Part shown: one piece after another, positions 17,301 to 23,133 of the stretch
How the letters are laid out: every line of letters begins with the position of its first letter
How positions within the stretch are numbered: position 1 is the first letter of the stretch
Source: CAIYUC01 sp963682005
GTDB taxonomy: Bacteria; Bacteroidota; Bacteroidia; Bacteroidales; FEN-979
Direction: 5' to 3'
Assembly (NCBI GenBank): GCA_963682005.1
Contig: OY820914.1
Location: 2,108,001 to 2,172,000 of the forward strand
Length of the DNA stretch: 64,000 bases
Made by a program: the position numbers and the translations under genes
Notes under the pieces: generated by a model
What the model saw: the letters and a program-made list of their open reading frames with translations, nothing else
Told to the model about the DNA's origin: nothing
Database searches by the model: none

Positions 17301-17640
17301 AGCATCCCAGGCATTCGGAAACAACCAGAAGGCTGTTGATGAAGGCGGTATCTTTGGTCTCTGGGGCGGTGATATCACCAGTATGTTTGGAGTCCAGGAT
17401 GGATATATTGATATCTTTGATAACAACGATGTATTCAACCTGTCACAGCTGGCGGCCTTTGGTTATATTCCTGAAGACCTGACCGGATTTGCACCGGCAG
17501 GTGGAACGGGACCGGACGGCTTTGTGGATATCTTTGACATGGCGCTTGTTTTCAACAATATGCAACAGGCAATTGGAATGAATACACCTCCATATCCGAT
17601 GAAGAAGGCTATTCACAGATCTACTAATTCACCAAAATAA
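11362..17640 (+). CDS. 2092-residue secreted multidomain surface protein with dockerin-like C-terminal module
   Basis: A signal peptide (MKKLLLFLFLLFLWAGSSWG) is followed by a beta-sandwich domain (about 21-205). Then come alternating Fn3 domains (about 206-295, 460-548, 713-803, 1370-1465, 1604-1694) and choice-of-anchor J/cleaved-adhesin-like domains (296-456, 549-712, 804-973, 1694-1855). A carboxypeptidase-regulatory-like domain lies at about 977-1058. The Fn3 copies are near-identical in layout (LTATNIT, GWTAGGTET, WEYVIGVSP, YQYYVRSSCG), so they arose by internal duplication. Residues 1856-2092 are the shared module: VFLEGFYD, NYFIVIKHR, VETWSA, then DGYIDIFDNNDVF and DGFVDIFDMALVFNNMQ. 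There is no T9SS domain. The next gene encodes a cohesin-like T9SS protein. Likely an adhesin or structural surface protein; no catalytic motif is visible. Confidence 0.85.
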   Translation: MKKLLLFLFLLFLWAGSSWGTTVQIGSGTSTSSVLPINAYYGYTYSQQIILASDIVAGGGDTGPINKIRFYFNSGPTATTNWVNWTIYIGNTTKTSFSSTTDWVAVGTLTSVFSGSIPAVAVGTWMEITLSTPFPYVAGNNIIVAVDENTPSYSASSVYWGSWIPGATSRSIYYYSDSTNPNPATPPTGSTTTAVSRIQFDMTAASCLPPTNLTATNITQTGAKLGWTAGGTETAWEYVIGVSPVAPPSGAGTATATNPTPVGGLLANTTYQYYVRSSCGGTFSGYAGPYTFKTLCDVGSVPFLENFDSYTIPAVGCWTVINANADAIYWYTTTTNPRSAPNCMFIGYNSSLAMNDWFISNGLPLTGGKSYTVDFYYRVYSASFPENLEVKWGDAPTVAGMTSSAIWTMSGIVNTSYALATCTFTPATNGTYYVGWHGFSAMDEDGIFVDDINIYETPTCPFPINLTATAITNNSANIGWTPGGTETAWEYAYGVAPYGPPVGAGTATTSNPTPLAGLSGNTTYNYYVRANCGTEFSTWTLAGTFTTDCDPVAAINENFDAVVSPVLPACWKKYTSPLWTSQYVQTYTSLPSSSPNCVILYSSGATIATEAPILISPRLSNLNSGTFQLTFDAKGSSTNTSIIVGTMSDPANPATFTAFQTVTGLSISAWTTYTLSFASYTGSDTYIAFRHPLTTTYYYVYVDNVAWELIPPCPKPTGLTALNITNNSADLGWTAGGSESTWEYVIGVSPVAPPTGSGTATNLNPVNVGGLLANTTYQYYVRAICGDPNGNSVWNGPFSFKTLCDPIGTFPWSENFDAMVTIGNNIVPDCWLVTSGSGTPWSSGNAASISYNDPCSAPNYVYVYYSPSATDKFLITPGFSLSAGTVYGFSFDWVGDNYAGWTATAMVNTTQSGTGATALGDPFLAAGTTAPTTCTNVMKTFSPTTSGTYYFMVKVNNTGVPWDLGFDNFGLAIIPTGTLQGTVTDCFNGYPLKNAPVTAGAYSTTTDNGGVYQFSALPVGTYTVDFSQTGYITKHDAGVSITEGAVTIKDECLNYNLAAPSGLVATVTYPNVHLTWLAPNSTPDQWIKWENTTSGGGVGWGSGSCNAVGASRWSVADIAPYSGMYLKKIRFVPYTGGSYATTGYSFTLKVYKGASSASLSEVYSQAVPTITFNVYNDVTLTTPVQIDGSQEFWFGFEAIAAQGYPFGIDAGPGIAGKGDMILSGGAWYSMVTDWALNYNFMIQGYVSGTSSKSPMLLPMTEQKTADIMLPASLPTPGNSTVKPTAALLDHPLHLETIEMNANSDLGDNIPPLGETGYNVYRNLTQLSNNQPDLFYDDLGLSPGSYTYDVTAVYPQGESPKISVTVQIYSCYWPTDVVVPNATLTTTSAVASWTPSTISPVTHWVVEYGPTGFAHGTGTVADVLTTPSYTMTPLLPGTVYDVYVRTVCTPGDSSLWVKKTFRTHYFNCPAGSVAELEVCGDTTNNGCNNVIPAFEPISCGTTVCGTAFFNGTTRDTDWYTFTIGETMDVTLTGAAEFSFLMGFIASPCPATAFLYSTTSVAGATASLTAHLTAGTYYAFAAPQFLEKVICDSLSKYYLTMTCSTCFAPTSLTALNITETTADLNWTPVGTETEWEYVIGLNPLPLPVGSGTVATATTVPVGGLIGSSSYQFYVRSSCGSGVYSAWVGPYTFNTLCPSFDLPVIEDFPTSASPACWYQESTTASFAWSISNSNLAGGTPYEAKCTWLDETGTYRFVTPPMNTAGLSTIHLSFRQYLDDYAAGINDVNVMVQSSSDGVTWTNEWVYPAGLGIDIPAELKEMDITNNLGGTTFIAWTVDGYLYDINYWYVDTISVTGPAATTKTLTVKVFLEGFYDVPTGMMNKTQDVNPDDYTQFDKWPLTHVDTVSVLLVEDLVSWPEPIPYNYEAHGQFIDTDGNINITDIPGTLSGNYFIVIKHRQTVETWSAAPVPFTGMAINYDFTIAASQAFGNNQKAVDEGGIFGLWGGDITSMFGVQDGYIDIFDNNDVFNLSQLAAFGYIPEDLTGFAPAGGTGPDGFVDIFDMALVFNNMQQAIGMNTPPYPMKKAIHRSTNSPK

Positions 17641-17648
17641 GTGAAAAT

Positions 17649-17690
17649 GGAACACACGGAAGGTTATTCCTTCCGTGTGTTCCTTATCCT
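17649..17690 (+). terminator. Strong stem-loop between the two surface-protein genes
   Basis: A perfect 15-bp stem (17649-17663 / 17669-17683) with loop TTATT follows the stop by 8 bp. The tail (TTATCCTATAT) is only moderately T-rich, so partial read-through to the next gene is possible. Confidence 0.75.
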
Positions 17691-17743
17691 ATATATATAA
17701 ACAACTATAGAACACTAATTTTAAACCCTTAAAATAAGCAAAC

Positions 17744-20443
17744 ATGAAAAAAAGCAAACTCTATTTAATTAGCATGAAAGCAGCATTATTCCTGTTGTTT
17801 TTCGTGATTGCCTCGATGGCAGCCAGGTCACAATCCTGCGAAGTGACATTGAGGAATGACACATTGATTGATGCGAGCCACTATTATGTTGACATTTATG
17901 TTAAGTCAACGTGGGCAAGCGGAGATTTTTACTATTCATCCGGCCAGTACAAAGTAACGTTCAACGCAGCAATAAAGAATGGCGGATCGTTATATTGTTC
18001 AGTGGTTCCGGGCTTTTCAGATCTGACGAATGTGGGCCAGATCCCCTCAGTAATTACGCAACCGACGGCGACAAACAGTCGATTTGTGGTTACAGCCCAG
18101 GCCAACCCACCTAACCAGGCATCCTGCAGCATGATCTCATCAACGGGATTAGGAACAAGGATCTGCCGCGTAAGCCTGTATAACAGCAGCAACGGGACAT
18201 TCGGCGGTAGCGCCGTAGCTTATGCACAGGCACTGGCTAATCTTACGGTAACGGTGGCAGCACCGACCGGAACAGCCGTATTCTACATGAATGCATCGAA
18301 TCTTGCCGTATTGTGCACGATGACCATGAACAATACAAACCTGGTGAACCCGACACTGAACGCTCCGATCAACACGACTTACGTATTGACCGGCGGCACA
18401 TTCTGCGGCGGATCAACACCTAATGTAACGTTGAGCAATTCACAGACGGGTGTGAAATACCTGTTGAAACTCGAAGGCAACCCTGTAGGAAACTGGGTAG
18501 CCGGCACAGGTGCAGCCATTGTATGGAATACAGGCATCGTAGCAGGCAATTACACGGTGTATGCATGGCGTACAGCTGAATACCTGACCTATAACTGGGG
18601 ACCGGTTGCAGTAAGCATGGCACCGGCATCAGTAGGAGGAACAGCCTCAACAGGCGTTAGCTATGTTGGTGTAGCTTCTTTCTTTGATGTATTCCTTGCC
18701 GGTGAGACAGGTGTTATCACCAAATGGCAGAACAACTTCAATGGCGGCGGCTGGAATGATATCGCAGGTACAGCAGGAATGAATCCGCTGCACCAGAGCG
18801 AAGGCGTTATCGGGAACTATCAGTACAGGGCCGTCGTACAAAGCGGCAGCTGCCCGGAAGACTATAGTACTGTTGTAGGCGTAACCGTAGCCGATTATGT
18901 ATGGACAGGTCTTGTCAATACCAACTGGAATGATGGCGGCAACTGGTCACCGACTTTGGTACCAGGACCGGCAGCATCCGTAATCATCCCATCAGGATGC
19001 CCGAATTTCCCGGTGATCACCAATGCAAAGGCAATCGTCATCACAGGTAACATTCATATTCTTGTTGGAGCTACAGTAACCGTAGGTTCAGGCGCAGGAT
19101 TGACAGTAACAGGCACCGTCACAGTAGATGCCATCAGCGGACTTACCCTTCAGAGCGATGCAGCCGGAACAGGATCACTGATCGCCGGTGCAGTAGTAGG
19201 AGCAGGTTCCACAACGATCGAGCGTTTCATCCCGGGTTATACCACCCCAACCAGCGGCTGGCATTTATTGTCATCACCGATCTCAAATCAGGCAATAGCT
19301 CCGAATTTTGCACCGGGAGCCAATGATGATATGTACAAATGGGAAGAACCGACCGATTACTGGAGGAATTACAAGAACTACAACTGGCCGACCATGGGCT
19401 TAGCCGAAGGCTTCCTGGTAGCTTACCAGGCCACCTCCACGAAACTGTTCAGCGGATCACCCAATACAGGCAATTACACCATGACCGACATTACTTACAC
19501 CCCGGCCACCGTATATCATGGCTGGCATCTTTTAGGCAACCCGTATTCATCAGCCGTAAAATGGAATGATGGCAACTGGGCCCTGAGCAATGTACAGGCT
19601 ATCGCCAAGGCATTGAACCCGGGCGGAACCTATACGGACATAGCTGCCAATTCAGTGATACCTGAAGCAAACGGTGTATTTATCTATGTAGACGGTCCTG
19701 TTAACAGCCTGACTTTCCCGGCAGCAGCCAGGGTCCATGACTTTACCCCATGGTATAAGAACGGTGATGTATCAAACAACCGTTTGAAACTGACGGCCAG
19801 CTCAACGACCAACAATACGTATGTAGAAGCTGTAGTAGGATTCGATCAGAATTCAACCAGCAATTATGACCTGAACTATGACAGCCATTTCTTCACAGGG
19901 ATAGCCCAGGCTCCGGTTATGTACAGCGTTGCCAATGGTAACCTGTCAACGAACATCATGCCAGCCATACCGCAGGGTAACACGATCCCTGTAAGCTTTG
20001 TAAAAGGTGAAGCAGCCAACTACACAATGACAGCCAGCGGCATCGAGACCTTTGCACAGGGCGTGACCGTAACACTGGAAGACCTGGTAGCAGGAACTAC
20101 CCAGGATCTGAGAGTCAACCCGGTTTATTCGTTCACATCAGCAACAGCAGACCAGGAAAACCGTTTCCTCCTCCATTTTGGTGGTGTATTCGGCGTCCAG
20201 GATATGAACGAAGGCATGATCTCCGCTTACTCATGGGATAAGAGCATCTACGTAGTGAACAACAGTGGCAAAACGATCCAGAGTGTTATCGTATATGACC
20301 TTCTTGGAAAAGAACTTGTTTCCAGGACCCAGATTGACGGCAAAACGCTGAAGATCGATATGCCATGGGCACAAACGGGCTACTATATGGTTAAGGTTAT
20401 TACCGATCAGAAACCATACTCCAAAAAGCTCTTTTTGAATTAA
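17744..20443 (+). CDS. T9SS-exported surface protein with cohesin-like N-terminal module
   Basis: A signal peptide (about residues 1-30) is followed by a 160-residue beta domain (YYVDIYVKS, SGQYKVTFNAAIKNGG, then S/T-rich strands) that resembles the cohesin-like module common at the N-terminus of Bacteroidota secreted proteins; this assignment is an inference. Next come an Ig-like domain, a segment shared with the gene at 62870 (TKWQNNF, WNDIAGTAGM, YQYRAVVQSGSC), a WTG...NW...NWSP entry to a beta-helix-like region (about 385-470), and a large domain with two GWHLL motifs. The last 80 residues are a type A T9SS sorting domain (IYVVNNSGKTIQSVIVYDLLG, GYYMVKVITD, KKLFLN). It should therefore cross the outer membrane by T9SS and be anchored on the surface. 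It lies 103 bp after the dockerin-like protein gene and 46 bp before a PID-CTERM gene. Confidence 0.85.
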   Translation: MKKSKLYLISMKAALFLLFFVIASMAARSQSCEVTLRNDTLIDASHYYVDIYVKSTWASGDFYYSSGQYKVTFNAAIKNGGSLYCSVVPGFSDLTNVGQIPSVITQPTATNSRFVVTAQANPPNQASCSMISSTGLGTRICRVSLYNSSNGTFGGSAVAYAQALANLTVTVAAPTGTAVFYMNASNLAVLCTMTMNNTNLVNPTLNAPINTTYVLTGGTFCGGSTPNVTLSNSQTGVKYLLKLEGNPVGNWVAGTGAAIVWNTGIVAGNYTVYAWRTAEYLTYNWGPVAVSMAPASVGGTASTGVSYVGVASFFDVFLAGETGVITKWQNNFNGGGWNDIAGTAGMNPLHQSEGVIGNYQYRAVVQSGSCPEDYSTVVGVTVADYVWTGLVNTNWNDGGNWSPTLVPGPAASVIIPSGCPNFPVITNAKAIVITGNIHILVGATVTVGSGAGLTVTGTVTVDAISGLTLQSDAAGTGSLIAGAVVGAGSTTIERFIPGYTTPTSGWHLLSSPISNQAIAPNFAPGANDDMYKWEEPTDYWRNYKNYNWPTMGLAEGFLVAYQATSTKLFSGSPNTGNYTMTDITYTPATVYHGWHLLGNPYSSAVKWNDGNWALSNVQAIAKALNPGGTYTDIAANSVIPEANGVFIYVDGPVNSLTFPAAARVHDFTPWYKNGDVSNNRLKLTASSTTNNTYVEAVVGFDQNSTSNYDLNYDSHFFTGIAQAPVMYSVANGNLSTNIMPAIPQGNTIPVSFVKGEAANYTMTASGIETFAQGVTVTLEDLVAGTTQDLRVNPVYSFTSATADQENRFLLHFGGVFGVQDMNEGMISAYSWDKSIYVVNNSGKTIQSVIVYDLLGKELVSRTQIDGKTLKIDMPWAQTGYYMVKVITDQKPYSKKLFLN

Positions 20444-20489
20444 TCAGCAGTACAATTCAATGAATTAAAAACAAAATAAATTTCAACAT

Positions 20490-20732
20490 ATGAAGAAAAT
20501 GAAAAAATTCATAGCACCCCTTGCACTACTGATGTTCTTGTTTATCGGAAGCACTGTCAGGGCCGATTTTCCGCCTCCCCCACCAATGCCGGGAGAAGGA
20601 CATGGTTCTTTCAATGACCAGCCAGCTGGTCCTATTGGTGGTCCGATCGACGGAGGGCTTAGCATTCTGCTTGCCCTTGGAGCAATGTATGGTGGAAAAA
20701 AACTGTACAAAGTAGTTAAGGACGAAAACTAG
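20490..20732 (+). CDS. 80-residue PID-CTERM-like exported protein
   Basis: The protein has an N-terminal signal peptide (about 1-25, ending VRA), a proline run (FPPPPPMPGEG), a glycine-rich linker, the motif GPIDGGLSILL, one hydrophobic segment (LSILLALGAMYGG) and a basic tail (KKLYKVVKDEN). This tripartite C-terminus is the PID-CTERM type of the PEP-CTERM/exosortase-like sorting signals known in Bacteroidota. The mature peptide would be only about 30 residues. It follows the T9SS protein gene by 46 bp and ends in a strong terminator, so the two are probably one transcript. No exosortase gene is in the window. Function unknown. Confidence 0.8.
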   Translation: MKKMKKFIAPLALLMFLFIGSTVRADFPPPPPMPGEGHGSFNDQPAGPIGGPIDGGLSILLALGAMYGGKKLYKVVKDEN

Positions 20733-20785
20733 AAGTTAGAGATCGTGAATTAGCTGATCACAGCTAATTGACCTTCCCTTAACAT

Positions 20786-20826
20786 GTGGGGTAACAAACC
20801 GAAAGGTTGTTACCCCACTTTTTTTT
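20786..20826 (+). terminator. Strong rho-independent terminator
   Basis: A perfect 12-bp stem GTGGGGTAACAA / TTGTTACCCCAC with a 9-nt loop is followed by eight T. It closes the surface-protein/PID-CTERM unit. Confidence 0.95.
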
Positions 20827-20963
20827 CAATTCCGAAAAGAGACAAGTTAGGAGATGGAAGACATGAAAATGAAGAAATGGAGAAACGGGGTATTTGAGCA
20901 ATACAGAATGCTTTATGGCAGCTTTTTCGAAAGGTAAATCATTCACTAATACCCGGAACCCCA

Positions 20964-20998
20964 AGCCTGCAGCCTGCAGCCTGTAGCTTGCAGCCTGC
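20964..20998. repeat. 7-nt tandem repeat, 5 units
   Basis: Five units of AGCCTGC with small variants stop two bases from the TPR gene's stop codon at 21000. Confidence 0.85.
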
Positions 20999-20999
20999 A

Positions 21000-21635
21000 T
21001 CACTTGATCATTCCCAAACCTTCAAGAGCTGATGTGTCATTTGGTTTTATCATGAGTACTTTATGGAATAAAACCTGCGCTTCACGTAATTTACCAAGTT
21101 TGTACTTCGTCCAGGCAAACATGATATTGCTATCATAATCAAACGGATACAGATTTATTACCTTTTCAAGATATTTTTCAGCTGTTACATAATCCTGGCG
21201 ACCGTAATAAATGCAACCCATCCTGTAGTTCGTGGTGGTATTCTGTGGATCTATCTTCAGGATCTCCTGATACTGTGCAATCACCTGGTCCCAGTTGCCC
21301 ATTGCTGATGCAGGATAGGCATACCCCAGCTTTGCCTCAATGGCATAAGGCATTAGCTTTATGGCTTTCTGATAGTATGTGGATGACTCTTTATATGATC
21401 CTGACAAATATTGTAACCAGCCCAACCGCAGGTTGATCTCATAAGATTTCTCATCATATACAGCCTTCAAGGCATTGATTGCGCCTGTGTAATCGGCTTT
21501 CTGCTCATATACATAACTATTGGCAAAAGCATCTTCAACCGGCTTGAAATTCTGGCCAATAATCCCTGTACTGATAATCAACATCAGGGTGATGAAAAAT
21601 GTGATTTTTCCCGAAGTGAAATTTAAAATTTCCAT
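21000..21635 (-). CDS. Exported TPR protein, last gene of the PqqD operon
   Basis: The 211-residue protein has an N-terminal hydrophobic signal (ITFFITLMLIISTGIIG) and then five or so tetratricopeptide repeats (for example IEAKLGYAYPASAMGNWDQV, TTTNYRMGCIYYGRQDYV and DYDSNIMFAWTKYKLGKLRE). It is probably periplasmic. Its start overlaps the end of the beta-barrel gene by 13 bp, so the two are coupled and are likely to act together, for example as a periplasmic adaptor to the outer-membrane protein. No enzymatic motif is present. It ends the minus-strand operon that begins with the PqqD gene at 28093. Confidence 0.8.
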   Translation of the reverse strand: MEILNFTSGKITFFITLMLIISTGIIGQNFKPVEDAFANSYVYEQKADYTGAINALKAVYDEKSYEINLRLGWLQYLSGSYKESSTYYQKAIKLMPYAIEAKLGYAYPASAMGNWDQVIAQYQEILKIDPQNTTTNYRMGCIYYGRQDYVTAEKYLEKVINLYPFDYDSNIMFAWTKYKLGKLREAQVLFHKVLMIKPNDTSALEGLGMIK

Positions 21636-23107
21636 TTGATTCCTCCTATAAATGAATTTGTGTGATAATGTTTATATTCTGTCTTTGGATGAGAGTTATT
21701 CGACCCTGTTGTATCATAAATATAGTATGTTGAAAGATTCTCTTTCTCAAAATACTGATACATTAGATAAATCTGTATGTGTTTGGAAAGGATGTAATAA
21801 AGATCAGCTCCGATCCTGTAATCAATCTTGTCGCTGTTATTATATATAACAAGCCCGTTGTTCAGATTTGTGTTTGTGAGGTTGCCATAAACTATTGACC
21901 CTTCTGCCCATAACCTCCTGAACAGTTTTCCCCCTGCAACCTGCCCAACGATCAACCGCTTGTTTTTCCCCTGGAAAAACCCCGTGACCATTGTCGTTCC
22001 ATAAAGGTTTAAATTCCCGAGAGGATAATAACTTACCGTTCCAGCTAACTGGAATTGCCTTTTATTGTTCAGGTTTGAATAACTCCCGGCCAGGGCAGTT
22101 TCAAATATGGAAAATGTTTTCGTTAAGGAAAGAGATGCGACAAAATCTGTGAAAGAGGTATCTTTTAATACATAGGTATAACCGGGTTTAGAATAAGTAT
22201 AAAGGACATACGGATTAAGTGCCTGCCCGTCGTAGACAATTGTATCTGTTACCGTTTGAGGATTATATGAAGATTGTATGTTTGTTGAATGAACGTTGAC
22301 AACATGCACGAATGGCCGCAGGCTGAATCTCCCGGACAATGAGATCACGGAGTTAATATAAAACTCATGCTGGGTGACATTATACGTAAAGTGATCATTT
22401 ACCACACCCGGGCTCCAGGTATAATGGTTCGTATATCCGCCCGGGAATTGCGTTACCGAGTCCAGTTTTTCGACTATTGTACCATACTGGAAATACTTTA
22501 CTTTCGAGAAATTAAGATAATTATACCCGCCATTAAGGTTGATCTCCGGCGAAAGATTCAAGGTCAGATCAATGTGAGCATAATACGAATCCCTGTAAAG
22601 ATCAGTTTCACCATAAATACTATCGCCCTTCATAAGATCGGGATTTTCCCGGATCGAGTTTTCTGAACTTAATGTCATGCCCCCTTCCGCACTGATCTGA
22701 TCGACAACCGGATTTTTTATCCTGAGATCATTCTTCAGATGGTCCGTCATCAATGACGTCACAACCCTTGCTTCTTCAGGCCGGTTAGAATAAATGCAGG
22801 AATAGTAAAGGAATTCCTGCAAATATGGGTCACTGGAATTAAAGGTAGCCGCTTTAAAAAGATGTTGAGAAGCTTTAACATATTTCTGTTTCTGGAACTC
22901 TGCGACACCCATTCGTAAACGGAGGTAATAATAATCTATTCCGTCTCTGATTGCTTCTTTTCCGGTGTAAATCAGGCTGTCCCACTTCTTTTCCGCGAAC
23001 AACCGGTACGTTGCGGAATCGATCGGGCGAAAACGGTCCTGGCTTTTCGCTACATGTGAAAATGAGAAAAGAATTATCAGAAACCCTGTTACAGAAAAGC
23101 CTTTCAT
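21623..23107 (-). CDS. Outer-membrane beta-barrel protein with N-terminal TPR-like region
   Basis: The 494-residue protein has a signal peptide (about 1-22, FSFSHVAKSQ). Residues 30-130 are helical and TPR-like (YYYLRLRMGVAEFQKQKYVKA). From about 150 to the end, alternating amphipathic strands with aromatic girdles can be read (YYAHIDLTLNLSPEINLNGGYN, HEFYINSVISLSG, HIQIYLMYQYFEKENLS), and the final residues IGGIKWKF end in phenylalanine, as outer-membrane barrels do. I do not recognise a named family. It lies 26 bp after the urea-transporter/M23 gene. It could be a pore or a structural protein for the product of the PqqD/ATP-grasp pathway; this is an inference from context only. Confidence 0.75.
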   Translation of the reverse strand: MKGFSVTGFLIILFSFSHVAKSQDRFRPIDSATYRLFAEKKWDSLIYTGKEAIRDGIDYYYLRLRMGVAEFQKQKYVKASQHLFKAATFNSSDPYLQEFLYYSCIYSNRPEEARVVTSLMTDHLKNDLRIKNPVVDQISAEGGMTLSSENSIRENPDLMKGDSIYGETDLYRDSYYAHIDLTLNLSPEINLNGGYNYLNFSKVKYFQYGTIVEKLDSVTQFPGGYTNHYTWSPGVVNDHFTYNVTQHEFYINSVISLSGRFSLRPFVHVVNVHSTNIQSSYNPQTVTDTIVYDGQALNPYVLYTYSKPGYTYVLKDTSFTDFVASLSLTKTFSIFETALAGSYSNLNNKRQFQLAGTVSYYPLGNLNLYGTTMVTGFFQGKNKRLIVGQVAGGKLFRRLWAEGSIVYGNLTNTNLNNGLVIYNNSDKIDYRIGADLYYILSKHIQIYLMYQYFEKENLSTYYIYDTTGSNNSHPKTEYKHYHTNSFIGGIKWKF

Positions 23108-23133
23108 TGAAAGTTGAGGTTAAATTTTTCCTG

